Assembly: GCA_019801415.1 (NCBI GenBank)
Contig: JAHVJD010000004.1
Coordinates: forward strand, 124,001-188,000
Length of the DNA stretch: 64,000 bases
Source of the DNA: Nocardioides marinus
Lineage (GTDB): Bacteria; Pseudomonadota; Alphaproteobacteria; Rhodobacterales; Rhodobacteraceae
Direction of reading: 5' to 3'
The position numbers and the translations under genes are program-made. The notes under the pieces are model-generated. The model did not search any database and was not told the DNA's origin. It saw only the letters and a program-made list of their open reading frames with translations. Shown one piece after another: positions 29,536 to 38,976 of the stretch (positions are counted from its first letter, which is position 1; the number at the start of each line of letters is the position of its first letter).

Positions 29536-29647
29536 GTTCCCCAAGTCATTGTGGGCGCCCTTGGATACGGCGGATACGGCCCCGGATTGGCGCTTGCAGC
29601 GCCACACTCTCCGCCGTGTCTGGAACCAAGCCCTGCGCAAAGAGAAA

Positions 29648-29680
29648 CGCGGCGCCTGAAGCAGGCGCCGCGCTTTTGTT
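29648..29680. terminator. terminator between tyrB and amtB, bidirectional
   Basis: CGCGGCGCCTG (29648-29658) pairs perfectly with CAGGCGCCGCG (29662-29672) around AAG. On the plus strand CTTTTGTTT follows. On the minus strand TTTCTC follows, 24 bases past the amtB stop. It probably ends glnK-amtB transcription. Confidence 0.7.
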
Positions 29681-29695
29681 TCAAGGGCTGAAAAG

Positions 29696-31030
29696 TCAGC
29701 TCGGCGAGAACTCGGGGTAGGCTTCCATGCCCAGCTCCGCCATGTCCAGCCCGTTGACCTCGTCTTCCTCGTCGACCCGGATGCCGAGGGTGGCCCGCAG
29801 GATCAGCCAGACGACGGTGGAGGCGACGACGGTGAACACGCCGATGGTCACGATGCCGGTCAGCTGGGTCATCAGCGAGGCGTCGGGGTTGGACAGCACA
29901 ACCGCGATGGTGCCCCAGATGCCGCAGATCAGGTGGACCGGGATCGCGCCGACCACGTCGTCGATCTTCAGCTTGTCGAGGAAGGGCACCGCGAAGACCA
30001 CGATGATGCCGCCGATTGCGCCGATCAGGGTGGCCATGCCCAGGGATGGGGTCAGCGGCTCTGCGGTGATCGACACGAGGCCGGCCAGCGCGCCGTTCAG
30101 GATCATGGTCAGGTCAGGCTTGCGGAACAGAACCTGGGTCAGCACCAGCGCTGCCACGGCACCGCCTGCGGCTGCGGCATTGGTGTTGGAGAAGATGCGG
30201 CTGATGTCCGCCACGTCACCGACCGTGCCCATCGCCAGCTGCGAGCCGCCGTTGAAGCCGAACCAGCCCATCCACAGGATGAAAGTGCCCAGGGTCGCCA
30301 GCGCCAGGTTGGAGCCGGGCATCGGTACGGTCTTGCCGTCCTTGTACTTGCCGATGCGCGGGCCGAGGATCAGCGCGCCGGTCAGAGCCGCCCAGCCGCC
30401 CACGGAATGCACCACAGAGGAACCGGCGAAGTCCAGGAAGCCCATCTGGTCGAGGAAGCCGCCGCCCCATTTCCAGCTGGCCTGCAGCGGGTAGATCACG
30501 GCGGTCAGGATCACGGTGAAGATCAGGAAGGGCCACAGCTTGATGCGCTCGGCCAGGGTGCCCGACACGATCGAGGCGGTGGCAGCACAGAACATCAGCT
30601 GGAAGAAGAAGTCCGAGCCGGTGGCGGCATAGGAATAATCATCCGCCGCATCGGCGGTGATGCCCACCGCTTCCAGAACACCGGGGCCAAAGACGCCGGA
30701 CAGAACCCCGTCCATCGCCCAGTTGCCCAGCGGATACATCAGGTTGTAGCCGATCAGCCAGTAGAACACGGCCGCCAGCGAGAACAGCGCCATGTTCTTG
30801 GTCAGCTGCATGGTCACGTTCTTCGAGCGCACCAGACCTGCTTCCAGCATCGCAAAACCGGCGGCCATCCAGAACACCAGGCAGCCCCCGATCAGGAACA
30901 GCAGCGAGTTCAGGATGAACACCGTGTCGGTCGCGGGGTTCACGCCGGCCACCGGGCCGTCCTGGGCCAGCGCCAGGCCCGGCAGGGCTGCCAGCGCCAG
31001 CACCGCAAGGGGGAGTTTCAGGTTCTTCAT
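29696..31030 (-). CDS. amtB: ammonium transporter
   Basis: A 444-residue inner-membrane channel for ammonium uptake. A cleavable signal peptide (MKNLKLPLAVLALAALPGLALA) precedes 11 transmembrane helices, as is usual for proteobacterial AmtB. Typical Amt blocks are visible: MLEAGLVRSKNV, GGWAALTGALILGPRIGK, FILWMGWFGFNGGS, and the late IPVHLICGIWGT with a pore histidine. The start at 31030 follows GGAGGAAAG. glnK lies 25 bases upstream in the same operon. Its product plugs the channel when nitrogen is ample. Confidence 0.95.
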   Translation of the reverse strand: MKNLKLPLAVLALAALPGLALAQDGPVAGVNPATDTVFILNSLLFLIGGCLVFWMAAGFAMLEAGLVRSKNVTMQLTKNMALFSLAAVFYWLIGYNLMYPLGNWAMDGVLSGVFGPGVLEAVGITADAADDYSYAATGSDFFFQLMFCAATASIVSGTLAERIKLWPFLIFTVILTAVIYPLQASWKWGGGFLDQMGFLDFAGSSVVHSVGGWAALTGALILGPRIGKYKDGKTVPMPGSNLALATLGTFILWMGWFGFNGGSQLAMGTVGDVADISRIFSNTNAAAAGGAVAALVLTQVLFRKPDLTMILNGALAGLVSITAEPLTPSLGMATLIGAIGGIIVVFAVPFLDKLKIDDVVGAIPVHLICGIWGTIAVVLSNPDASLMTQLTGIVTIGVFTVVASTVVWLILRATLGIRVDEEDEVNGLDMAELGMEAYPEFSPS

Positions 31031-31055
31031 AAGTCTTTCCTCCATGGCGGGCGCC

Positions 31056-31394
31056 TTACAGCGCCTCGAGGTTGGTTTCGCCGGTGCGCACCCGCACAGC
31101 CTGTTCGACATCCAGCACGAAAATCTTGCCATCACCGATCTTGCCGGTGCGGGCGGTTTCGGCGATGGCGCTGACGGCGGGCTCGGCCAGCTCGTCCGGG
31201 ACCACCAGCTCCAGTTTCACCTTGGGCACGAAGTTCACTTCGTATTCGGCCCCGCGGTAGATTTCTGTATGCCCGGCTTGCGCGCCGAAGCCTTTGATTT
31301 CATTCACCATCAATCCGCTGACGCCCAGTCCAGTCAGTGCCTCTCGGACCTCGTCCAGCTTGAAGGGCTTGATGGCGGCTATGATCATTTTCAT
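31056..31394 (-). CDS. glnK: nitrogen regulatory protein P-II
   Basis: A 112-residue trimeric signalling protein. It senses 2-oxoglutarate and ATP/ADP, and blocks AmtB when nitrogen is sufficient. The T-loop carries the uridylylation tyrosine Y51 (IYRGAEYEVNF). The B-loop is TGKIGDGKIFV and the C-loop contains VRVRTGE. Length is exactly that of the family. It is first in a two-gene operon with amtB, which argues for GlnK over GlnB. A GCAC/TTGC inverted element about 160 bases upstream could be an NtrC site. Confidence 0.95.
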   Translation of the reverse strand: MKMIIAAIKPFKLDEVREALTGLGVSGLMVNEIKGFGAQAGHTEIYRGAEYEVNFVPKVKLELVVPDELAEPAVSAIAETARTGKIGDGKIFVLDVEQAVRVRTGETNLEAL

Positions 31395-31696
31395 CTCAGT
31401 ACCCCTTGGGTTGCCCAGTTTCCGTCCAATGTTTGCCCTCAGGCGCTGTCCGTTGCGGGGCAGCTGTCAGGCGCGTTTGCATCTGCAGAAAAGACGCTGG
31501 GCCGAGTCGTGCCTATAAATTGGGAGCAGGTTTCCGCGTGCAGCGCGCCGAGCGCACAAAAATTTTGCGCCTTTTGGGGCAGTCGCCTAAAAACCGGACA
31601 TCTGGAAAAGCAGGTTTGCGGGCTTCTGGCCCCTCTACATTCCCATGGCGCCGGGGTATTGTCGGCGCAAACGGGTAAACCGGGCAGGACTTCGAG
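31395..31696. promoter_or_regulatory. divergent promoter region of glnK and the PBP gene, possible NtrC-like site
   Basis: These 302 bases hold no gene. An imperfect palindrome (31552-31570) reads GCGCACAAAAATTTTGCGC, giving GCAC-N7-TTGC, similar to the NtrC half-site pattern GCAC-N7-GTGC. I find no clear sigma-54 element. A TATAAA at 31513 might be part of a plus-strand promoter, but no good -35 partner is seen. Confidence 0.25.
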
Positions 31697-33913
31697 ATGG
31701 CACAAGGAAACGGGCGCAAGCCCTTGGTGGCAGACAAGCGCAATTATGCAGGTGGCAAGCGCAAGCCTGCCGCCGCCAAGACGTCCGGGCGCAAGCCGGC
31801 GACGGGCAAGCGCCGTGGAGGCTTCAGTCTGCTGGGCCTGTTTCGGCCCAGGAAACCGGCCCCCAGACCGGTGCGGAAAAAGCGCGGCCCCCTCGGCCTG
31901 ATTCTGGCGCCCTTCGTCTGGGCGTTCCGGCTGCTCTGGGGCTTCACCTGGCGCATAGGCATGGTGGCCTGCTTGCTGGTGGCGGTCGCAGTGGCGTTCC
32001 AATACGCAAGATTGCCCGAGGTCTCGGCCTATCTTGATGGGCGCGCGCGGGGATCGGTCACCTTGCTGGACCGCAATGGCGAAGTCTTCGCCTGGCGGGG
32101 GGACCAGTTCGGCGGCGTGGTGCGTGCCGACACCGTCTCGCCGCATCTGAAGAACGCCATCGTCGCCACCGAGGACAAGCGCTTCTACCAGCATTTCGGG
32201 ATTTCGCCGCGCGGCATCGCCAGTGCCATCCGCATCAACCTGCGCGAAGGACGGGGACCGCTGTCGGGTCACGGCGGCTCGACCATTACTCAGCAGACCG
32301 CCAAACTCCTGTGCCTGGGGCGGATCTATGACCCTGCGGAATGGGAGAACGAGCGCGCCTACGAGGCCGACTGCCGCAAGAGCTCGCTGTGGCGCAAGGG
32401 CACCGAAGCGATCTTCGCGCTGGCGATGGAGCTGAAATACACCAAGGATGATATCCTCTCGATCTACATGAACCGTGCCTACATGGGCGGCGGGGCATAT
32501 GGCGCCGAGGCGGCCGCGCAGCGCTACTTCGGCAAGTCCGCAAACCAGCTGAACCCGGCCGAGGGCGCGATGCTGGCGGGTCTGCTGACTGCGCCCTCGA
32601 CGCTGGCGCCGACCAATGATCTCAAGCGTTCGCAGGATCGGGCCGCGACGGTGCTGCGGCTGATGCAGGAGCAAGGCTACCTGACGACGGCCGAAATGAC
32701 GCGCTTTCAGAACAACCCGGCCGGGCTGAGCGAGGCAGCGGCAGCGCGGGCCGGGGGCTACTTTGCGGATTGGGTGATGGACAGCATCCCCGATTTCCTT
32801 GGCGATCAGACCACCGAAGACGTCGTGATCCGCTCGACCCTGGATCAGCGACTGCAACGTGCCGCCGAGGAGGCGCTGAAATACGTCTTCGAGAACAAGG
32901 TCCGCGAAGGCTCCAAGGCGCAGGCCGCGATCGTGGTGATGAGTGCCGACGGCGCCGTGCGCGCGATGGTCGGTGGGCGAAAGACGCGGGTGTCGGGCGT
33001 GTTCAACCGCGCGACCCAGGCCAAGCGGCAGACCGGGTCGGCCTTCAAACCCTTCGTCTATGCCACCGCGCTGGAACTTGGATACTCGCCCTATGACCGG
33101 GTGCTTGATGCACGATACTGCATGAACATTCCCGGATCAGGCCAATGGTGCCCGGAGAACTATACACGCAAGTTCTATGGCGAGGTCACCCTGGCGCGGG
33201 CGTTGCGCGATTCCCTGAACGTGCCTGCGGTCAAGCTCTCGGAAGCGGTGGGCCGCGACAAGGTGAGCCGCGTGGCGCGCGATTTCGGCATCGACAGTGA
33301 TCTCGCGGCGGGTCCTGCGCTGGCGCTCGGCGCGTCCGAAAGTACCCTTCTGGAGATGACCGGCGCCTATGCGGGCATTCTCAACGGCGGTTCTTCGGTG
33401 ACGCCCTACGGGGTGAATGAACTGCGGCTGGTTGCCGACAGCGAGGCGCTGATGGGCGCCAGCGGCGGCATCGGGGAACGGGTGGTTCGCACCGAAGCGG
33501 CGCAGCAGCTGGTCTGGATGATGGAGAAGGTCATCTCCGAAGGCACCGGGCGCCGGGCACAAATCCCCGGCTGGCAGGCCGCGGGCAAGTCCGGCACGAC
33601 ATCGGCGGCAAAGGACGCCTGGTTCATCGGCTTCACCGCGGATTACGTGGCCGGTGTCTGGATGGGCTACGATGACAACACGCCGCTGACGGGGGTGACG
33701 GGCGGCGGCCTGCCTGCCGAGATCTGGCGGGAAACCATGGTGCGGGTCCACGAGGGGCTGGAGCCAAAGCCGCTGCCGATGCTGGAGCCTGCCCCGATCG
33801 CCCCGCCGCCGCAGCCCACCCGCCGAGAGCGTCGCAAGCGCCAGGTGCCCAACCTGGGCCAGGAGCTGGGGCGTGCCGTGGACAATATCCTGCGCGACAT
33901 TCTGGGCAACTGA
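31697..33913 (+). CDS. class A penicillin-binding protein (transglycosylase/transpeptidase)
   Basis: A 738-residue peptidoglycan synthase. A very basic cytoplasmic tail (residues 1-75) precedes one membrane anchor (about 85-102). The GT51 domain has the catalytic E159 in VATEDKRFYQHFG, then GGSTITQQTAKL. It carries an unusual insertion of about 20 residues with two cysteines at about 206-230. The transpeptidase domain has the nucleophile S448 in TGSAFKPF, an SLN motif in RDSLNVPAVKL, and KSGTT. The C-terminal tail is proline- and arginine-rich. It is PBP1a-like but shorter than E. coli PBP1a, more like the compact PBPs of alphaproteobacteria. Monocistronic. Confidence 0.9.
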   Translation: MAQGNGRKPLVADKRNYAGGKRKPAAAKTSGRKPATGKRRGGFSLLGLFRPRKPAPRPVRKKRGPLGLILAPFVWAFRLLWGFTWRIGMVACLLVAVAVAFQYARLPEVSAYLDGRARGSVTLLDRNGEVFAWRGDQFGGVVRADTVSPHLKNAIVATEDKRFYQHFGISPRGIASAIRINLREGRGPLSGHGGSTITQQTAKLLCLGRIYDPAEWENERAYEADCRKSSLWRKGTEAIFALAMELKYTKDDILSIYMNRAYMGGGAYGAEAAAQRYFGKSANQLNPAEGAMLAGLLTAPSTLAPTNDLKRSQDRAATVLRLMQEQGYLTTAEMTRFQNNPAGLSEAAAARAGGYFADWVMDSIPDFLGDQTTEDVVIRSTLDQRLQRAAEEALKYVFENKVREGSKAQAAIVVMSADGAVRAMVGGRKTRVSGVFNRATQAKRQTGSAFKPFVYATALELGYSPYDRVLDARYCMNIPGSGQWCPENYTRKFYGEVTLARALRDSLNVPAVKLSEAVGRDKVSRVARDFGIDSDLAAGPALALGASESTLLEMTGAYAGILNGGSSVTPYGVNELRLVADSEALMGASGGIGERVVRTEAAQQLVWMMEKVISEGTGRRAQIPGWQAAGKSGTTSAAKDAWFIGFTADYVAGVWMGYDDNTPLTGVTGGGLPAEIWRETMVRVHEGLEPKPLPMLEPAPIAPPPQPTRRERRKRQVPNLGQELGRAVDNILRDILGN

Positions 33914-33973
33914 CGGCCTTCCCAGTCTGTGCCGACAATTGACGCAGAAAGGGGCGTGCTCCCGCCCGGCTCG

Positions 33974-34031
33974 GCGCCCCCGTGGGGCGCTTGCGCCGGT
34001 TGGGCCCGGCGCCGCACCGGGGGTGCGGCGC
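33974..34031. repeat. paired GC-rich hairpins downstream of the PBP gene
   Basis: The gap 33914-34247 holds no gene. It contains GCGCCCC-cgt-GGGGCGC (33974-33990) and a perfect ten-bp stem, GCGCCGCACC with GGTGCGGCGC (34009-34031). The second stem closely resembles the hairpin at 19657-19678, which suggests a common extragenic repeat. A true terminator lies further on at 34143. Confidence 0.4.
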
Positions 34032-34142
34032 GCGTCGCACTCCTTGGCGGTCCCGCTCAAGACGTCGGATCACGGGCGCATGTCGCATCATTCCTGCCAT
34101 GGCGCAGGGCGGGCGAGCTGGACGGCAAATGGCGCGCGCGAA

Positions 34143-34172
34143 AAAGGCTCCCTTTTCAGGGAGCCTTTCACT
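34143..34172. terminator. bidirectional terminator between PBP and mlaC
   Basis: AAAGGCTCCCT (34143-34153) pairs with AGGGAGCCTTT (34158-34168) around a four-base loop. The stem has A-rich and T-rich flanks, so it can stop transcription from either side of this convergent gap. Confidence 0.75.
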
Positions 34173-34247
34173 TGTTTCCAGTCACGGGGCTCGGCGACGG
34201 TTCGGATTTGACGACGAGCCCGGTGTCTATTCGTTTCTCGACCGGCC

Positions 34248-34847
34248 TCAGCCCTGGCGTTCCAGTTCCGCGATCAGCGCATTGATGTCGCCGCCCTTGC
34301 TGTCCAGGATCGCGCCGATCTCGGTGCGTTCGGTCAGCAGGAGGTTCACACCCTCGATGAACATGTTGAAAAACAGGTCCTTGCCCGACCGGTCCGAGAC
34401 GAGGAACGTCACTTCGAACGGCGACTGGCCCTTGAGGTAGGCGATGGTGCTGACCTCATACCACTTCTTCACCTTCTTGACGCCGGTGACTTCCAGCTTG
34501 CCGCCAATGAACTCCCGGAACCGCTTGCCGTACTTGCGCGCGATGTAGCCCTGGAACGCCTTGGAAAACGCACGTTTCTGGGCCGCACTGGCCCGGCGAC
34601 CGTCCACGCCCAGGGCGTAGGCGGCGATGTAGGAGGTGTCGCTGTAACGCGAGAAGATGCGCTCGAACTCGCGGAACATGGCGGTCTCGCCCTTGCCGGA
34701 TTCGATCACCCGGTTGATGTCGCCCACCAGGTTGTTGATCAGCGTGCTTGCCCGGCTCTCGGTCAGCGCCCAAAGCGCCCCGGGGGCGGAGACGACTGCG
34801 GCGGCGCCAGCGGCAAGCGAAGACAGGAAAGTACGGCGGTTCATCAT
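34248..34847 (-). CDS. mlaC: phospholipid-transport periplasmic protein MlaC/Ttg2D
   Basis: A 199-residue periplasmic lipid carrier that moves phospholipid between MlaA in the outer membrane and the inner-membrane Mla complex. Conserved features are the helical N-terminal half (FEKIF-like REFERIFSRYSD, KAFQGYIARKYGKRF) and the beta-sheet core with KVKKWYEVSTIAYL and DLFFNMFIEGVNLLL. The signal sequence starts NRRTFLSSLAAGAAAVVSA, a plausible twin-arginine type, which would be unlike E. coli MlaC. Its ATG abuts the mlaA stop. The ABC part (mlaFEDB) is not nearby. Confidence 0.9.
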   Translation of the reverse strand: MMNRRTFLSSLAAGAAAVVSAPGALWALTESRASTLINNLVGDINRVIESGKGETAMFREFERIFSRYSDTSYIAAYALGVDGRRASAAQKRAFSKAFQGYIARKYGKRFREFIGGKLEVTGVKKVKKWYEVSTIAYLKGQSPFEVTFLVSDRSGKDLFFNMFIEGVNLLLTERTEIGAILDSKGGDINALIAELERQG

Positions 34848-35609
34848 TCAGAATCCTTCAGTATCCAGTTCGAACGGGTCGATTTCCTTGATCTCCGCTC
34901 CGTCACCCAGCTCGAACCGGCGATTTTGCAGGTAGATCAGGCGCGATTGCGCATAGCTGTCGGCGCTCTCGTAGAGAATCGAATCGATGGTGTCGGAATA
35001 ATTGCCACGATCCCCCATCCGCCGCACGATCTCAGCGTAGATGCTGATGTTCTTGGCGGTATTCTGCTCGACATAGCCCAAGGGGTTCAGAACGAAGTCC
35101 ACTGCGATCCCCGCGGCATCGCGGCTGGTCGACGGGCCAAGCAGCGGCAATTCCACATATGCGCCTTCACCCACGCCCCAGGCGTGCAGCGTTTCGCCGA
35201 AATCGGTGTCAACTTCCGGCACGTTGAAATCCGATGCCGGATCGCCCAGCCCGCCAATCCCGAAGATGGTGTTGACGACAAAACGCGTCAGCGCGGCGCC
35301 GGTGGATTTCAAATCGCCCTGCAGCAGGGCGTTGACGGCCTGGCCCGGCATCGACAGATTTTCCGCGAACAGGCCGAAACTTGTGACCATATCCGGCGGA
35401 ACGATCGAGACGTAGCCCTTCGAGGCGGGGCGGAACACCAGCCGGTCAACGCCGCGGTTGAAGCCGTGAACCGCGCGGTTGGTATTCTCGTAGGGGTCAA
35501 AAACCTCGCCTGCGCTGCGGGCCACCGGATCCTGTGTGGCACAGCCTGCAGCCAGTGCCGCCAACACAAACACCGCCGGGATTTTTAGTAGTCGCAACAT
35601 GAAAGGCAT
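34848..35609 (-). CDS. mlaA: outer-membrane lipoprotein MlaA/VacJ
   Basis: A 253-residue lipoprotein that removes mislocalised phospholipids from the outer leaflet of the outer membrane. The lipobox is LAALAAGC, with C23 as the lipidated residue. Typical MlaA blocks follow: DPYENTNRAVHGFNRGVD, RFVVNTIFGIGGLGDPA, ETLHAWGVGEGAYVELPLLGP and RDAAGIAVDFVLNPL. Two starts are possible, 35609 and 35600, nine bases apart; neither has a strong ribosome site. It is first in the mlaA-mlaC operon and divergent from the type I secretion genes. Confidence 0.92.
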   Translation of the reverse strand: MPFMLRLLKIPAVFVLAALAAGCATQDPVARSAGEVFDPYENTNRAVHGFNRGVDRLVFRPASKGYVSIVPPDMVTSFGLFAENLSMPGQAVNALLQGDLKSTGAALTRFVVNTIFGIGGLGDPASDFNVPEVDTDFGETLHAWGVGEGAYVELPLLGPSTSRDAAGIAVDFVLNPLGYVEQNTAKNISIYAEIVRRMGDRGNYSDTIDSILYESADSYAQSRLIYLQNRRFELGDGAEIKEIDPFELDTEGF

Positions 35610-35770
35610 TCGGATAAGGGTCCACTTGATAAGGGGGCGGCGGATCAAAAGCGACGTAAGAGCTTTCCGGCCGTTTTCCAGTCTGATTACATTTTTTTAC
35701 CTGCCTTGGGCCAGAACTGCTACAAATCAGCCCTGAGCCGAGGCCACGGAACCACTATTGCAGTCTGAAC

Positions 35771-37504
35771 ATGAATAAAAGCATTTATAGGAACGGCTAC
35801 GAAGAGCTGCGCGCGGTGCGGCGGCAAAGCCGCGGACTCTACTGGTCCGTCGGGATTTTCAGCTTCTTCGTGAACCTGCTGATGCTCACCGGGCCCTTGT
35901 ACATGATGCAGGTCTACGACCGGGTTCTGGGGAGCCGGTCCGAGGCGACCTTGCTGGCCTTGTCGCTGCTCGTGGTGTTCCTCTATGGCATGATGGGGCT
36001 GCTGGATTATGCCCGCGGCCGCATCATGGCGCGGATCGGGGCGCGGTTTCAGGCCGCGCTGGATCGGCGGGTGTTCGATGCGATGATCCGGCGTTCCGCG
36101 GTGGCGCAGGATCCGGCCGCGCAGACCGGCCTCAGCGACCTTGAATCCGTGCAACGGCTGATTGCGTCACCGGTGCTCGGGGCGGCCTTCGACCTGCCGT
36201 GGACACCGGTTTTTCTGGCGGGGATTGCGCTGTTTCACCCCTGGTTGGGGCTGCTGGCGCTGGCCGGCGGCGCGGTGCTGGTGCTGATCGCGGTGCTGAA
36301 CCAGATCTTCACCCGCGTGCCGATGCAAAAGGCCAACATGACCGGCCACAAGGCCAACCTCATGTCCGAGGAAATCCGCACCGAGGCGGAGATGATCCAG
36401 TCGATGGGGATGCGTGGCGCGTCCTTCTCTCGTTGGAAACAGGCCCGCGATGCGGCGCTGGCGGACAGTGTCGCTGCCAATGACACCGGCGGCGGTTTCA
36501 CCACGCTGACCAAGACGCTGCGCCTGTTCCTGCAATCGGCGATGCTGGGATTGGGCGCCTACCTGGTGCTGCAGAACGAGGTGACGCCCGGGGCGATGAT
36601 CGCGGGCTCGATCCTGATGGGCCGCGCCCTGGCCCCGATTGAACTGGGGCTGGGTCAATGGGGCATGGTTCAGCGCGCGCTGAAGGGCTGGCACAGCCTG
36701 GCCGAGCTGCTGGACAAGGTGCCGGAGGAGGCTGACCGTACCGCATTGCCAAAGCCAAAGGCGCTTCTGGAGGTGCAGGGGCTGGCCGTGGTGCCGCCGG
36801 GCGGCAACACGCCTTTGCTGCGAAACGTCAATTTCCGGGTGCAGCCCGGCCAGGCGATCGGGGTGATCGGCCCGTCCGGTGCCGGCAAATCGACCCTGGC
36901 GCGCGCGCTGACCGGGGTGTGGCGGCCAGCCGCCGGGTCGGTGCGGCTCGACGGGGCATCGCTGGACCAATACGCGCCGGACGTGCTGGGCGGCCACATC
37001 GGCTACCTGCCGCAGCGCATCCAGGTCTTCGACGGCACCATCGCCCAGAACATCGCCCGTCTCCAGCAGGAGCCCGATGCCGAGAAGGTGGTCGCCGCCG
37101 CACGCAAGGCCGCCGCCCACGAGATGATCCTGAAGCTGCCCGAGGGCTACGACACCAAGGTCACGGCCTCCGGCGGGCGGCTGTCGGGGGGGCAGATGCA
37201 GCGGGTCGGCCTTGCACGCGCGCTGTATGATGACCCGGTGATCGTGATCCTGGATGAGCCGAACTCCAACCTCGACAACGAGGGGTCGATCGCGCTCAAC
37301 CAGGCGATCAAGCAGATCAAGGCCGAGGGTCGCTCGGTCCTGATCATGGCGCACCGTCCGGCTGCCATTCAGGAATGTGACATGCTGCTGGTCATCGACA
37401 AGGGCACACAGACCGCCTTTGGCCCCAAGGACAAGGTCCTGCAGGAAATGGTCGCCAACCATCAGAATATCCGCCAGGCCACCGGTGCCGGAGGTGTGCG
37501 ATGA
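35771..37504 (+). CDS. type I secretion system permease/ATPase (PrtD family)
   Basis: A 577-residue ABC exporter half-transporter. The N-terminal 320 residues hold six membrane helices and begin directly with the transmembrane domain, so there is no peptidase C39 or CLD extension. The ATPase domain has Walker [10 protein letters not shown], signature LSGGQMQR, Walker [14 protein letters not shown] and H-loop MAHRP. This matches the PrtD/AprD/HasD group that exports proteins with uncleaved C-terminal signals such as RTX proteases. Its stop overlaps the start of the adaptor gene by four bases. No substrate or TolC-like gene is adjacent. Confidence 0.9.
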   Translation: MNKSIYRNGYEELRAVRRQSRGLYWSVGIFSFFVNLLMLTGPLYMMQVYDRVLGSRSEATLLALSLLVVFLYGMMGLLDYARGRIMARIGARFQAALDRRVFDAMIRRSAVAQDPAAQTGLSDLESVQRLIASPVLGAAFDLPWTPVFLAGIALFHPWLGLLALAGGAVLVLIAVLNQIFTRVPMQKANMTGHKANLMSEEIRTEAEMIQSMGMRGASFSRWKQARDAALADSVAANDTGGGFTTLTKTLRLFLQSAMLGLGAYLVLQNEVTPGAMIAGSILMGRALAPIELGLGQWGMVQRALKGWHSLAELLDKVPEEADRTALPKPKALLEVQGLAVVPPGGNTPLLRNVNFRVQPGQAIGVIGPSGAGKSTLARALTGVWRPAAGSVRLDGASLDQYAPDVLGGHIGYLPQRIQVFDGTIAQNIARLQQEPDAEKVVAAARKAAAHEMILKLPEGYDTKVTASGGRLSGGQMQRVGLARALYDDPVIVILDEPNSNLDNEGSIALNQAIKQIKAEGRSVLIMAHRPAAIQECDMLLVIDKGTQTAFGPKDKVLQEMVANHQNIRQATGAGGVR

Positions 37505-38805
37505 GCGCTGCAAACCAATGGACCGCGCGGCGGCCGATGATCCTCGGGGTGCTGACCTTGCTGGTGCTGGTCGGCGGTTTCGGCACCTGGTCGGTAATGT
37601 CCTCCATTTCCGGCGCCGTGGTGGCCTCGGGACGTCTCGAGGTCGACCGCAACCGTCAGGTGGTGCAGCACCTGGATGGCGGCATCGTCGCCGAGATCCT
37701 GGTCGACGAGGGCGACACCGTTGCCGAGGGCGATACGCTGATCCGGCTCGACGCGACCGAGCTGATGTCGCAGCTGGTGATCACCGAAGGCCAGCTGTTC
37801 GAGCTGATGGCCCGCCGTGGCAGGCTGGAGGCCGAGCGGGACGAGGCGGACGCCATAACCTTTGACCCGGAGCTGCTGGAGGCGGCCGAACGCCAGCCGG
37901 ATGTGAAGGATCTGGTCGAAGGCCAGCGTCGGCTGTTCCAGGCCCGCAAGGACACCACCGCGCGCGAGATCGAGCAGCTGGAAAAACGTCGCGGTCAGAT
38001 CGAAGAGCAGATCCGCGGTATTCAGGCGCAGCAGAAATCGATGCAGGTGCAGCTGGAGCTGATCGAGGAAGAGCTGAGCAACCAGCAGTCGCTTCTGGAT
38101 CGCGGCCTTGCGCAGGCGACGACCGTGCTGAACCTGCGGCGCACCCAGGCCAATCTGGACGGCCAGCTGGGGGAGTTGGTCGCTGCCGAGGCGCAGGCCG
38201 AGGGCCGCGTCACCGAGATCGACATCGAGATCCTCAAGCTGGCCACCGGGCGGCGCGAGGAGGCCATCAGCCGTTTGCGCGATCTGCGCTACCAGGAGCT
38301 GGAGCTGGCCGAAACGCGCCGCTCACTGCGCCAGCGTCTGGCACGGCTCGACATCACGGCGCCGGTTTCGGGCGTGGTCTACGGGCTGCAGGTGCAGACG
38401 CCGCGCTCGGTGATCCGCCCGGCCGATCCGGTGCTCTACCTCGTGCCGCAGGACCGCCCGCTGGTGATCGCGGCGCAGGTGGCGCCCACCGACATCGATC
38501 AGCTGTACACCGGCCAGCAGGTGACTTTGAGGTTCTCGGCGCTGGACCAGCGCACCACGCCGGAGCTCTTTGGTGAGGTCACACAGGTCTCGGCGGATGC
38601 GTTCGAGGATCCTTCGAGCGGTCTGTCCTACTACCGGGCCGAGATCGAATTGAACCCCGGTGAGCAGGGACGGCTGCCAGCCGGTACGGTGCTGCTTCCG
38701 GGGATGCCGGTGGAAAGCTACATCCGCACCGCAGACCGCTCGCCGCTGGCCTATCTGGTCAAGCCGCTGGCCGATTATTTCAACAAGGCCTTCCGCGAAA
38801 GCTGA
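37501..38805 (+). CDS. HlyD/PrtE-family type I secretion adaptor
   Basis: A 434-residue membrane-fusion protein bridging the ABC exporter to an outer-membrane channel. A single N-terminal membrane anchor spans about residues 15-37. A lipoyl half-motif follows ([25 protein letters not shown]), then a long coiled coil (about 90-290, with heptads such as [19 protein letters not shown]), and a second lipoyl half plus beta-barrel ([16 protein letters not shown]). It overlaps the ATPase gene by four bases. The operon is only these two genes, so the outer-membrane component and cargo must be elsewhere. Confidence 0.9.
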   Translation: MSAANQWTARRPMILGVLTLLVLVGGFGTWSVMSSISGAVVASGRLEVDRNRQVVQHLDGGIVAEILVDEGDTVAEGDTLIRLDATELMSQLVITEGQLFELMARRGRLEAERDEADAITFDPELLEAAERQPDVKDLVEGQRRLFQARKDTTAREIEQLEKRRGQIEEQIRGIQAQQKSMQVQLELIEEELSNQQSLLDRGLAQATTVLNLRRTQANLDGQLGELVAAEAQAEGRVTEIDIEILKLATGRREEAISRLRDLRYQELELAETRRSLRQRLARLDITAPVSGVVYGLQVQTPRSVIRPADPVLYLVPQDRPLVIAAQVAPTDIDQLYTGQQVTLRFSALDQRTTPELFGEVTQVSADAFEDPSSGLSYYRAEIELNPGEQGRLPAGTVLLPGMPVESYIRTADRSPLAYLVKPLADYFNKAFRES

Positions 38806-38976
38806 TGTTGCCCCAGTCCGATGGGGCGACGGCGCACCTTTTCATGCGCCGCAAGCGGGCAGGGGGCTCGGAGCGGGCGGATGGCGCAATGCCACGCCGC
38901 CGCTACGCATTTGCTCTTTCCGATTTCGCGGCGGGCGAGTAGCGTCCGACCAGAACTGAACTGGAGGAATGCCACC

